Positions 25,471 through 38,182 of a stretch of DNA of 64,000 nt are shown here, one piece after another. The translations under genes were made by a program, and so were the position numbers. Source of the stretch: Solenopsis invicta (taxonomy: Eukaryota; Arthropoda; Insecta; Hymenoptera; Formicidae); contig NC_052668.1 in assembly GCF_016802725.1 (NCBI RefSeq), forward strand, positions 16,349,001 through 16,413,000, read 5' to 3'. The stretch's first letter is position 1, and every line of letters starts with the position of its first letter. The notes beneath the pieces were generated by a model that saw only the letters and a list, made by a program, of their open reading frames with translations, searched no databases and had not been told where the DNA came from.

Positions 25471-28400
25471 CTACGTTATTTCCTCATGTAATCTACAGTT
25501 CACACTATCCCCATTTGTAAGTACAAGATATGGAACTATTATGTAAGCTACAAAGCAAACGTCGTTATGAGTTGACAGGTTAAATACCATAAGCCTGTAG
25601 ACCTCTTTTGTAACTCTTAATAACAAAAGCAAACTGTCGTTATCTAGATGTCTAAGAATCGATAAAAGAGTCCTAAATTTTTAAACTTTTTTTTTCGACA
25701 TAAAATCGATCGGTCTGCAATATATTAGCGCACGTATTTTTTAATTATGGAAAAAGAATTTGTTAATTTGTTAAACCGATAAAATAATAATAACGTTATT
25801 GACGTGTAAAAAAACAAAGGAAGTGTATGGAAAGAATATTCTGTATTATATTGTATATTTATACAATGAGGTGCACCTCAAGAAGTGAAAGTATCAACAG
25901 AATTGATGTCTTAAAATCTAAACTTACAACAGGTAAAAATAACAGTAAATAAATATATACGAGAATACAAGAGAATACTAAGAAAAGACGTAAAAATATA
26001 ATAACAATATCGAGAGTATGGTAATTATATAGACATAGAAAAATAGTACAACTATAATAAAAAGCATAATGGATAGATTACGTGAACACAAGAGACAAAA
26101 TTATTATAAAATAAATGAATACAATAATTAGTAATAATACAAAAGATATAAAGAAAAATATTAAAAACATGAGTAAGCTAATAATAATGAAAAATTAGAA
26201 ACAAGAAACTGAGAAACAGGTTTAAAAATGGAAGAGGAAGACCGAATTTCAGAAGGAAGAGAATGAATTAAAATATTTAACAGCGATATATAAGAGAAAG
26301 AGATCTGAATCTTAAACGACATAGTGAACAGAATATTAAAAAATGACTGAAAATACTTAGTAAACGTATATAATGAATAAAGTTCATTCTTAAAAGATCA
26401 TGTAAATAAAACTTATTAAAATGTAAAACATTGATGGCAAATGAACAAATATAAAAAATAAATTTAGCCGACCACAGCTCGTATATAATGATATTACATT
26501 GATCGTATCTCTTGACAGCGTAGACAAATCGACAGCAGATATTTTGAATACATTAAACCCGATATGTTGAATGTTTGTTTAACGTTTGGAATGTAAACTG
26601 CGTCAGCATAGTCAGAATAATGAACAATTAGAGAACAAGGAAGTAAACTGCGTTAGAAAAAAAATTGCATTTTGTCGAGCATAATACAGACGAGTTCAGC
26701 ATCTCCCCTTAAAAGTTTGCTTGAATAAATAACCCGTCAAATTGTAATAAGAAATATTTCGTCGGGTATAAAAGGAGTTATCCATTATATACGAGAAATA
26801 TTAACATTTAACAGCTTGTCAGATGCAAAACGGTAGAAAGTCTATCTTGGAAAAGGTGAAGTAGCTTTCGAGCATTCGTAAGTTCTACGAATATTTACTG
26901 GAAAAGAATATATTTATCGCTGGAATTTTAGATATAAAGAAAATTCACGAAAAAAAACCTTCGAATGATATATTGATATGCTTACTATGCAAATAATAAT
27001 ATTTTCGATGCGCCAAACGCAATATCAGAATACTCCCGTGATCCCGTCGCAAACGGAGCGCGGGATGGAATTTTAGGAGAGACAACCGTGCGTCTGTGCC
27101 AGATTTCATCAGATTCTCTCTTTCTCTCTATATTCTACAAAAAGGGAGCCACGCTTTATTCGACCCGCCGCACGAAGATTATGGAGGATAGAAGCGGAAA
27201 GCAGACGTCTGCTTATTGACAGGTCGTCATTGATTTTCTGCCAAATCGGACGAATCACCGTTCGTCGGCTTAACGAGCTGCCCCGGTGACTTTCGCTGAC
27301 ATCTCTTCACGGTTCACAAAAGCGTCATTTTCCTTCTTTTAGTGCCGTTTGCGAAAATCACCATTATTTTGATCCTTTACAAGGCAGATAATGGAAAATG
27401 ATTTGGGAAAAATAACCGAGATAAAATATAATGTACTGCCAAAAAGGCGTGTAAGACCAAAATCTTTTTACCGAAGGAAAATCAGTTTCCGTAAATCCTA
27501 TCAATTTCACTAATATATTTTATATCCCGCATATTAATCATTGAACGATTTTAATTATCGTCGAATTGAAGTAGGAATAAGTCGTACAAGCGCAGCGAAC
27601 TAAAATCTTCCAGTATAATGAAATTATTCCCGTGAGAAATGAAGAGGAAGGAGGAACACGTAAAGAAAGTGAAATTACTGTGCCAGGGATGCGCCTATCG
27701 GAGATTTCTTACTTTATGGATCAGGTCGCGTACTTCCTGGAAATTTATTCCACGCAGTAAAACCGCCCTCACTAAAGTCCCGCGCGATGGCAACTATCCA
27801 AGATCGGAAAGTCGTTATTCAGCCCATAAATTAACATCCGCGGTCACTTACATGCGATGCATGGTGCTTCTCGAAGAAATTCTCGGCAGATAAGGCAATG
27901 ATACTGCCTTGCTTATGAAAATATATGATCGCATTATCCGATAGTTAATGATGAAGCTTTCCGGTGCAATGTCAGCATTCTACAACGCGCTTATACATTC
28001 AACGTTCATATATAAATCGATAACACCATAATACCGTCGAATACGTATGTGCATGAACAGAATAATGAAAAAGATATATGTATATAACGTAATTAATCAA
28101 AAATTCAGCTAAATGCATTAAAAATATAATTTTATGATAAAAGTCTTATTCTTTATATTGTTGCTGTTTGACGTAATTATTTCAATGCTAGATTAATGTA
28201 GTGTCCATATTTTACAACGAGAATACTCGAAGTAAAAATATTGAACGCGTTAGACTAGAAGGTCTAATGGAAAAGAAGCGAAACATTCATCTCGTATCGA
28301 TCCGAGGACATTCCTCCGGGATATCATTAACTGCGCAAATGTCTTTCGAAAGTGATGTTAGTGGCAACCACGTTCGAAAGGAGTGCATTATCTTTCTGCG

Positions 28401-29124
28401 ACGCAATTCCGTTTCAATATAGATCATCAAGAACGGTGCCCACACCGCCGTTTACCTATCTACCTTTTGCTTTTATTACGCGACGGTGGATCGTGATAAA
28501 AAAAAGCACGGAGCTGTTTCACTCTCGTATCAGAACTTCATCCTCACGCCGGCAACTCTCTCTCGCATTTTGCCTCGGTAGCATCGTGCCGAGCAGATAC
28601 GCATTTAAATTTATCTCACGTCATTTCGCGAGAACGAGAACATAATTGCGTCGTTGAGAAGTCATTAAGACGTGCTTGCCGCGACCGCTTCCTTTTGACG
28701 CGCGCGCGGCAGCTAATGATAGACGCGATTTAAATAATATCACGTGGTATTCCAACGACTTCAATTAAAAGTGTAATGTATCCAACAAACGGCTCTAACG
28801 TCACCTTAGTATGAAAGGGTCCTTTGGCGCTTTCAAAGATTTCATTTCAAGTCCGCAGATTTTAATCCGCAGATTTTAATCCGCAGGTTTTAATCCACAC
28901 GTCGCTTAAAAAACTATCAAATAAACCTACTTTCGCGTTACTTGCAGAATTTATTGAAGTTCAATACAGTTGTAAAGTAATCAAAAATAATATACACATA
29001 TTTTTCGACAATCAAATTATTTTTTTTTTGCTACTCTTATAAGTATGAATGTTGAGTTTCAATAAAATCCACGAGTAACACAAAAATAGATTTACATATA
29101 AGATACATCTACATCGCAAAAAAA
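25469..29124. other. Timeout intron 14: A/purine-rich block then mixed DNA, no gene
   Basis: 25.85-26.7 kb is strikingly A- and purine-rich on the plus strand (few C, many AAGAAA/GAAAAT words) without an open frame. 27.0-27.9 and 28.2-28.7 kb are GC-richer. A 14 bp tandem repeat lies at 28.85 kb. Confidence 0.5.
28852..28896. repeat. 14 bp tandem repeat, about 3.2 copies
   Basis: Unit TCCGCAGATTTTAA repeated, with one A-to-G change in the third copy. Confidence 0.85.
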
Positions 29125-29200
29125 TATTATCCTTATTTCTTCCATATTTTTATAATTCTACTATAGAATTATAAAATAGGGAAAAAATATAGAAAATAAT
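29125..29200. repeat. AT-rich palindrome
   Basis: Arms of about 36 bases meet at 29160/29161 (TATAATTCTA|CTATAGAATTATA) with inverted matches outward to ATTATCC / AATAAT. Possibly the core of a decayed foldback element; no flanking duplication seen. Confidence 0.5.
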
Positions 29201-30323
29201 TTTTATTTTTATAGTAAAGTTTGATTTAGTACTAAAAATATAATATTAAATTATTTTATTATTTTCTTTCTTGTACTAATTACACATATAAATAAGCGCA
29301 TTTTGTGTAGCATTCTTAATCAATTTTATTTGTTAAATTTTAAACTTTATTCAAAATTATTTTTTTCTTTTTTTTTTTTGAGTTAACACATTTTCAAACA
29401 CTGTGCAATCCACCCTTTTGAACAAAAATTTTTCTACGTTCTGGAAATAACTGGACAACAATCTCGCACGCTTACCGAAGCGCATCAACAGATAGTGCCG
29501 GCGACAAAAAAATTGTCACCAAATTCAGGTATAGTTTACAGCTTGCGAATTCGAAGGAGGATTAAGCTTTGCGCCAATTTGCATACATAGAATCGATCAC
29601 TTAGAATTTTGCGATGAAACGTTTCAATTGCAAGTCGTAAAAAAGAAAGAACGATAATTGATTATCGAGTTCATTGATTTTCGAGAACGCGTTATCGTCT
29701 ATCTATGCGTCCCTCTGTCTCGTCTCCTTTTTTGTTCATCCCCTTGCGTAGGTTTCCTCATCATCAAATAAATAAATCCGACGCGCATTCAGCACATAGC
29801 GTCAATCCGAATTCAATTTTCTGGCGAAATCTCACGAGGGAAGGAGTACCCATAGGGGTGCTGCAAACTGCTAAGAGGAACGGCTTTGGTCGCAGCAATA
29901 GTTCTATCCTACAGTCCCAAGCGAGCGTGCGCGCTCGCAAAAAATTCATCTAGGAAAAGATACGCAGTACAAAGTTTATGCAAATTTCATAGCGCTCTGA
30001 ATAATTTTTTTCACATGCTAATATTGTTCTTAAAATATGAAACAAGGTTTTCTAGATTAAAAAAAACCAGCAATAAAAAAAATTAAAAAAAAAATTTATT
30101 CGTATCACGAATAAATATAATACCACAAATATAACAAGTTTAAAAAAAAAATTAAAATAAAATAAAATTCCCGCGACAGACCGGACGCGTAAATACGTTA
30201 ATCGAAATACCGTATCGTGGTGAATATCGTCCGCGTGCCGCGTGGTCTACAGTTGAGCACAGACATTCCCCAATTTTCCAATTTCACAATATTTCGTGAA
30301 CCGCGTAGACTCAACCACGTGTA

Positions 30324-30359
30324 CTTCGCAACGGGCTTCAGCTCGCCTCCGTTGCGAAG
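30324..30359. repeat. Hairpin with perfect 11 bp arms
   Basis: CTTCGCAACGG and CCGTTGCGAAG separated by 14 bases, in a GC-rich part of timeout intron 14. No function known. Confidence 0.45.
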
Positions 30360-32803
30360 CGAGACCGCGAGACCGGGAAGACCGGCCGTGGATGAAATCG
30401 TCGTGGCCTGGGTACGGTCTCTCGAATTTCCGTGGCAATCGAATAACCCACTGCGAAATCCGTTAAGCAGTTATTAAAGCTCCGTAGAGCTTGCTCGTCT
30501 CGCAGTGGCTTCCGCGCCCTGCAGAAATTTCAGTTATTTCTAGTAGGACACAAATCCGATTTTGAATATCCTAGATAGGAACGCCTAGAATGGCCGCTTC
30601 GGGTGGGCAAGTTAAAAGCGCGTGTACGATGGAACGTCGGTGGGTACCCCATTCGTCGTAGCACGACCGCGGTAACTCTGTTTCGCGGAACATTACGTAC
30701 GCATTAGCCCGAAGGAACATATTCAGTTTGTGGTTGCAGCATGCCGATTGAGAGAGGGAGCACAGACGGCGCACGAGAATTGCGTAATTTATTAGATTTG
30801 CAATAGAGTTGTGGATACTCCAAGGATCATGCTATTCGGATACGTCGAATAAACACTGATACAAGATTTCTAGCTCGCAATGCATTATCAGTTTCGCCCT
30901 TACTATTGAAGATTCCTATCGCACGAGTTTACGCAGTACTGCACGCGTCGCTATACACCCTAATATCCGATCTGTTTCGTTTTATTTTTTATTTTTTATT
31001 TTTATAAGTGCCAAGACGCTCGCCAAACACAAAGGGGAAAGAAGCGATAAGGAATACGGCAGAAAAATCTGAAATTCCGGTGATAAAAGATACTATGCGT
31101 AAAATGTAACGGAGCGCAAGGAAATGTCTCTGGCAAGAAGAAAAGCCGGATAAAAGGATTCGTACAAACAATAAAACATAGAATCATGGAAAATACTTAA
31201 CGAGCGCATAAAACGGGAATTCCGTCGTAGACGAACATGAAAGGCAAACAGTGCGAGGGAGTGCGGTGGTGGGGAGGAGCGGAAGGAGACGAAAGCAAAG
31301 ATGAGGAGGGCTGGTCGTAAGAATAGGTGCAGGTGAAAGCCGATAAATGGAATACGAAAGAAACGGCGGAGAAAGTGAGACGCACCTGGCGCGCCGCGGA
31401 GCGAAAGAGAGATATTCAAAGCGCTTCGGAGTTACAATATAAATGATCCCGTCTGCACCCGCGTTCACCCCCGTCGAGAGCTGAATCCCGGGCCAGTCTC
31501 CATCCCGGCCCATTTACATATCTGTATTATTCAAGCACGACTGTTATTCAATTTCTACGCAACTCGTAAATGCATTATTATTTAATCGAGTCGCACGCCG
31601 CCGCGCCGGGTGGGGCTCGCTGTGTGCGACGCGTCGTACAAAAGGGTGTACGAGACGGGAAACAGCGAGGCACGGACGCGAAATGTCAGTCAACGATCTA
31701 TCTCGGCTAATTCGTCGTCTGCGGTGATCAATTATTAACGCGATTCAGTATTCTTTCCGCCTGTCCAGTTGTAAAGGGCTGGCCAATTCCAAATATATTT
31801 GTAGATTCCAGTCGCGAGAATTTTCATTTCAAGATTCGCGCGTAATTTCGTTGCTTCTGTTTTTACATGAAAATTAACGCAAAATTTAAACTTTCAAAAA
31901 ACACGGTGATGCCGCCGCTACTATGATTCGGTGTTTATTATATTGGAATTTTCATACTTTTTTAATCTGACGCACGATAGCGCTTTTTTTTATTTGTCTG
32001 ACAAAGTTTAAATTCCACTGTGTGCTAGTGTTAATACAAATATTCAAATATTTTTCGAAACCATAATCTCAATATGTACATTTCCCGTAACCGCTGCGAC
32101 GAAACGTAAAAATTTCGAAAAAATTCCGACTACGCCGACGACGTTCGTGCTTTCGCGCGCAAATTTTTTACATTGATTTGCATTCATGGTGAAACCGTAG
32201 CCGTTAACTGAGGCAATTTCATGGAATTTAACCTTCAATCATAACTTCATTAACTGCCACCGAGGGAGACCTACCGTGAGAGCTTACGTGGGGCTAAAGT
32301 GCCCTCGATGTACCCCCCTGCATATCATTTGTAGCGCAGCTATAACAGCTTCAGATAGCGTCGAGAGTAACATTCACCCTCTTGGTTATCTTTCTTTCTT
32401 TTTAACTGCCGATTCTCCCCAGGATGGGTTTAGAGGCTAGAAGAAAGAGTAAAGCCAGCGGATATATTTCACATGAATATCTCCCTAGGTATGCCCGGAC
32501 AAGAATGGTAAAGATAAAATATCTAGCGTCAATGAAGAAAGGGAAAGGGAGAACGAGCAAACGGGGGAAGGCATGATGAAATGAATGAACTCGTTGAGTA
32601 CCGCTTTTGCATATTAATGGTTATACGTCGTTAGGGAAGAGGCTATCATATCTCCGACACCGGGGAAAACGACAAAAAAGAAACATTAACGCGCCGCGGT
32701 TGTCTCCTCGATACTGAAACACCGCTAAATGTCGGGCTGGAGCACCCTCTGAACGCTCCACTCGATACCCGGCTGACACTCAAGTGTATAAACGTTTGTA
32801 TTT

Positions 32804-32909
32804 CTTCGTAAGAAGTCATTCAGAGAATTCTTAAATTTGCGTTGAAAATATTCATTTAGGAATTTGTATTATGCAAAGTGATACAAGTAAAAACGGAGAT
32901 TGTTTGATA
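32804..32909. repeat. Diverged direct repeat, copy 1
   Basis: Shares TAAGAA, ATTCA, TTAAATTT, GTTxxAAATATT and CAAAGT in register with 33385-33489. AT-rich and non-coding. Confidence 0.5.
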
Positions 32910-33384
32910 AAAAAATGTAAAAAAAAGGTTTATTTTTTTATAAGTAATAGAGATGGAAAAAAAACAGGCATTTTTTATTCAGAATAAAAAACCGAATAAA
33001 ATCCAATTTTTTTGTATCAAAAATTGAAAAAAGATACAGAATTTATTTTCTTTTGTATTTATAGTTTAAACGTTCGATATTATTTAGTATTTTTTTTATA
33101 ATTTCAAATCGAAACGTTCTTGCATTGTTACGAAACATAATAAGTTATAAACGTCTTTTTGTTAATAAATAAAAGTTCATAAATAAAATGATTTTTATGT
33201 GTCTTTTATCATATCTTTTTATGTTAATTCATAAATTTCTAGTGATTAAATAAATGTAAAAGAGATGTGTTGCTTAAATTCGCGTATTTTCACACATTTA
33301 AAAATTTAAATATACATAAAATGATAAAAATGAAAAAATAGAGATTATCCGATAAAACTATTTAAAACAATTTTATTTACTTTT

Positions 33385-33489
33385 TTCATAAGAAATTATT
33401 CAAAAGATTTTTAAATTTACGTTTCAAATATTTATTTAAAAATTTATATTACACAAAGTCAGAAATTCAAAAATAGATGCTCGATAAAC
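33385..33489. repeat. Diverged direct repeat, copy 2
   Basis: Same-orientation partner of 32804-32909, about 580 bases away. The two may be terminal or internal repeats of a decayed AT-rich element; nothing recognisable lies between them. Confidence 0.5.
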
Positions 33490-34080
33490 ATATAAATTTC
33501 ACAAATATTTATATTACACAGTCATAAAAATATATATAATATGATCGATCGACCAAACAAGATTTTTCTCGAAAAAAGATATGTATTTAAATGCATTGAA
33601 AGTCAACAAGTAAATTTAAAAAATATAGCTTTTTATATCCGACCTTTCTTCGAAAAGATGAGTTGCGGATTCTACTACCCTGATTTCAAAAACCAAGATT
33701 GGTAAAAACATAAAATCTTTTGCAAAATCAACAAATTCAACAAGGGATATTATGGACATTGGCTTATTCCGAAATCGCACGAGGTAATACAGTGCACTGC
33801 AATTTGATCGAGGAAAAGCGGACGTAGCAAACGATTCTGTCGAAATTACCTCAAGGACCGATGTCCGGGGAGGAGGAAGGACGGCTACGAGAATGCAAAC
33901 ATATGGTAGCGATCGCTCGAGCAAGCACAGGATGTAAATTTCATCCCTTGCTCCGCTTCAAATCCCCGAAACGTCATTTCGATTTGATTACTGTGCGCTA
34001 TAACGAAGTAAAAAGGATAATACCACGATGCAGCAAAAAAAGCAAAATAATCAATCGATTGGCGTGCTGTAAAGGATTCA

Positions 34081-34145
34081 GAAGTTATAGGGATTTAGCG
34101 GGTTTGGCGGTCTAAACGCCAATCCCGCTATTGCTCATTAACTTC
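34081..34145. repeat. 65-nt hairpin, pre-miRNA-sized
   Basis: TAGCGGGTTTGGCG (34096-34109) faces CGCCAATCCCGCTA (34117-34130) with a single mismatch and a 7-base loop. A second outer stem, GAAGTTA / TAACTTC, pairs 34081-34087 with 34139-34145 across a symmetric internal loop. Size and shape resemble a miRNA precursor, but no known miRNA was recognised and it may equally be a small foldback remnant. Confidence 0.4.
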
Positions 34146-36109
34146 AGTTCTTACAATTGGTACGCAACACAACGCCAAGAACAAGTTGATTGCAAGAATA
34201 ATGCATATTTTCCGATAACATCTTCATTTTACCAAGCGTAGAGAGAAGAATCGTCGGAGGGTTGCTTCAAAAGTTGCGCGAAAAAGAATGAAACTCGGAA
34301 CAAATGTTGGTAGTACATCTGTTGTTTACCCTGCGTCTTGTACTAAATAATTCTCGTTCGTTCCTATGGCTTCACGCCACTCGGAAGGAAGACGAAGTTT
34401 CCACCCCGATAAAAGTTCTTTCATACCTCTCGAAGCCACTTCTCTTTCTCAACATACAGCCGAGATCCGGCGTCTCCAATCTACGTATTTTAGGTGCACG
34501 GCACTTTTCCAGGAAATGTCAGAGATGACTTTCTGCCGCATTACGGTAAATAAGGAAAGTTATTATGGCAGTACAAACCCGATAAGAAAGGAGTGAAACG
34601 ATCTATGAAGTGAAACGATCTAGTGTATTTGCGAAATATGGAAAATCACAAAGCTGCTTCTGCGAGCATTTTGAAAAGATGAGTAGAAAGAGTTTACATT
34701 AATAATATTGCATCGGGGAGATATAAATAAAATAGCAATATTTGTGTTTGAGTTCATTTTGTGACGAGACGAACTTTACGTTAAAAATTTCGCTACCATC
34801 ACTTTGAGAATTCGTGAATACCGATACAATGAGAAAAGCCGAAATCTTTAGTGAAAGAAACACGTTAGTTAATCAAACGTGTATACAAATGGAACAGTTA
34901 CAAAGGGTAGCGTCGTTCGTACGAGCGTGGCATGCAAATTTCGTCACTATGCCTCAGACGTTCCGCCAAGACTTTTCAATTCGACCTTCATTCATCAAAC
35001 CTTCGACTTCGAGGAGAAAAGAACACATGGGCTGACTACACGCGAGCATCCATCACCCATTCGGTCTAACAAGTTGGAATCGAGCGAAGAGAAGAGAAAA
35101 ATCGTGCTGAAGTACAGCACATCTTCCTCCACTTCCTATTCTCATACTTCGCACTAAAGCAAGTCGATGAAACGTATCCTTTATACATGGCAGCCAGTAC
35201 CGTTCTATTCGCAGACAGACATGAATAAATAAAAGCTTTCCGGTATGCTACGAAACCTCTTCGATATTGATCGCGATTATTTATAAATGTTGTTGATGAA
35301 GTATCCCTGTCACGGATGACAAATAATCGTTTGTTCCTCTTTCGATCTGACCTCTCTGACCTCCTTTCCATAAAGTTTATAGTAAAACTATTTTCTTCTC
35401 GAATCATTAATAAGTCCGAGAGACAGTTTACTCGGAGAGCATCTACGTGTCCAAGTTGTCACGCATAATCATTCGACCACGTAAGAAGAGAAGTACGATC
35501 GAAAATTTCCGTCGTCATTTTCGTACAGAATTCAGAGATGAAGGATTAAACTTTCACGGGGCGAAATGGTTTACTCTCCGACTAAAATTGTCCCCTGGAT
35601 TTATTTATGATTCAAGAAGAAAAATTCGCGGATGATAACTTTAAACTGCGAAACCAATGTAACAAAAGTATCGATATAAAAGAATTAAAATAACATTTAC
35701 AATAAGCAAACTGTTACGCACACGTATTAAACGTGCACGGATTAAACGTACTCCGATGAATTCCGTATTTTACTGCGAAGTGTAAACTAGAAACAGCTTG
35801 TCTCGCGAATCACCCGACAATTTCCGCCGTGTGCTTTATCAACGCGAAACAGATACTCTATTATGTACAGCGTATGCAAAGCCATCGGGATATGGCCGAG
35901 TCGCGGGGTACAGCCATCCGGAAGTGTGTGCCGAGGCAGCCGAAGCGGAAAAACAACTTCAATCGACGAAGCCAAAAGCTCCGGATCGACTGATTCCGCT
36001 TGCCCGCGACAAAATCCACACACTGCGCCAGACACTGGAATATACTTGGCTTTATTTGCAAATAACTTCCTTTGTCGCTACGTCGAATCGCTCATGTTGA
36101 TAAATGCGA

Positions 36110-36134
36110 TTATTATTATCATTATTATTATTAT
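36110..36134. repeat. (ATT)n microsatellite
   Basis: TTA/ATT trinucleotides with one interruption (ATC). Confidence 0.9.
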
Positions 36135-38084
36135 ATCAAACGCGATACTTTTGCATATATCACAGAATGAAAACAATGAAGTGAAAATATAAGACCTTTG
36201 AGATTTAGGAAGTTAAATTTTGTCTCCACTTTCAGAGCATTGACGATTTCAAAATAGATTATTCCATCGGCGCATAATCTCGGAAATCAATAAATCGTGA
36301 ATTTTCAATTTTTGACGTTAAATATTTATGTGAGTGATACTGTCGCAGCGCTCTAAAATGCATTAAAAAAATAAAAGATAAGATCCGGTCCATCTTGAAA
36401 ATCACTTCTTTATAGAAAGAAGAGAACAATCGATTTAACGCATAAAGATTGCGCGCGAGATTTCTGACGCGTGCTGGAGATAATGGCAAAGTGCTTCAGA
36501 CGTACTCACGTCGTAAAATAAAACAGTCTGGATGTCGGCGTTGATGTTTTATATGAAACACACTTTAGGTGAATACTGCACGCCGACTACCGTACGTCGA
36601 CTACGTTGGCAGTATATAAAGAGAAAGATTAACATTTAACGACTTTATCAGCCAGGTGCCATCTATAGAATGAGAAGCACATGACAGTATCGTCATGTCG
36701 TAAGTTGTGGAATTCGGTGCAACAGATCGTAATTCATACGATCGTAAACGTTCTTTATTACACTGACATTCATGGCGATGGATAAACGTACGGAAGGAAG
36801 TTGAACGCGTAGTGCGTAACGAGACATTACGAGTGCGGACGTATGATTCTAATTTATCGATTGATCAATTATCGCATTACGCAACTTCGTTCTGTAAAAG
36901 CTGTATTTTAGTACAATGCGATTGATCAGATGAATTAAAAAAAAAAACTCGCCTCATATTCGTAATGGATAAATTTAAACAAAAATTTTATACAAATATC
37001 TCGGTCAATTTTAACAAAAATATTTAAAAAATATCAATTTTAATCTTGTAAATTATAAATTATAAATTTTATAATTTTGTATTTTTGATTACAACAACTT
37101 GTAATTAAATTACAATTTCTTAAATTTTATTATAAAAGAAACCGCTGACGCGTTTTACGTACTTTAACTTGTATATAAGTGTTCAATAGTAGTGGCAACT
37201 TTTGTAGAATAAAATTGCGCTTGCGTTATAAATCAAGAGAAATTCTAAAACGCGGTAATTATCTTTCTTCATCAAAATAAGCAAATTGTTTTTGAAGAGT
37301 AATGTTAAAATTAAAAGATTTAAAATGTATATGGTAGCTATTATTGTGACGGTAATGAACAGAGATAAATACGTGGCGAGCTTGGATCGTCGCGAAATCT
37401 CGGCACTGAATAGCGTAGTTATTCACACATAAATTAGGCGCGTGAAATGAATACCAACGGCGCGTTTAATTAAATTTGTGTCGTGATATATGCGCCAGTT
37501 ATTACAAATCGTCCCTGCAAGGGTAACGCGTCCCGAATGAATTCATGTATTTAATTTATCTTTCTTCTTCTGTGATGCGGCCTTAGCAGAAAATACACAA
37601 AAATAGATATTATTAGCACACTTTCGTTAGTACGTTCACGTTTTTCTTCCAAAATGTTGAGTAAACTTTATAATTCAATAAATCAGCAGTCGTAACGAAC
37701 TCTCCTTCGTAAAGGAAGGAAAACAGCTCATTACTTCCATGCTTAACTTAATAACAGACTTTGCTCTTTATAATTAGGCGGACGCAAAGCAGGAGCTACT
37801 CTTTTCTCACAGGGTTATGTATGCAGAGAGGATATAAGTTTCTCGATAGACTAAAGTTGTACTGGCAATCCTCAGAAGAGCGAAAAGTGCTAACGACCCG
37901 TGTTTTCAAAGTACCAAGTTTCAAATCCGTTTCGGACGAATATCTGGTAATTATCAATACATAACGTTTCATTTCCTATCCGGTTAATCCGCGTATTGTC
38001 GCCAATTCATTTAAATGATCTTAAGAACAGCATTGAGAAACGCTCAATGTTCATTACCAAGTATATAAAATTAAAATTACTCAC

Positions 38085-38182
38085 CGCCCAGCTCAGCAAA
38101 GAAGATTTCGTGAAGAGCTAGAAATTCTTCCTCGGGAAGTATGTCCACTTTTCCGAAGCAATCATTCTCTGGCCAAATGTCT
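38085..38182 (-). CDS. timeout: timeout coding exon 14 (residues 619-651), last exon in window
   Basis: Acceptor TATATTACAG, donor GTGAGT at 38084. Reads DIWPENDCFGKVDILPEEEF and then LHEIFFAELG, matching family EVWPEGDVFGSQDISPEEE. It lies 5.6 kb from exon 13 and ends in phase 1, so at least one more exon must follow; none was found to the left in this window. Confidence 0.93.

Larger units (their letters stand above)
29201..38084. other. Timeout intron 14, promoter-proximal part: no gene recognised
   Basis: Alternating AT-rich (33.0-33.6, 36.9-37.1 kb) and GC-richer segments (30.2-32.8, 33.6-36.0, 36.4-36.9 kb). Contains the hairpins at 30324 and 34081, the 32.8/33.4 kb direct repeats and an ATT microsatellite. 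Frames up to about 113 codons show no recognisable domain. Confidence 0.5.

Noticed and set aside
30316..30321. CACGTG E-box as a clock-factor site
   Set aside because: Six-base words are common by chance and it lies far from either promoter; no cluster seen.
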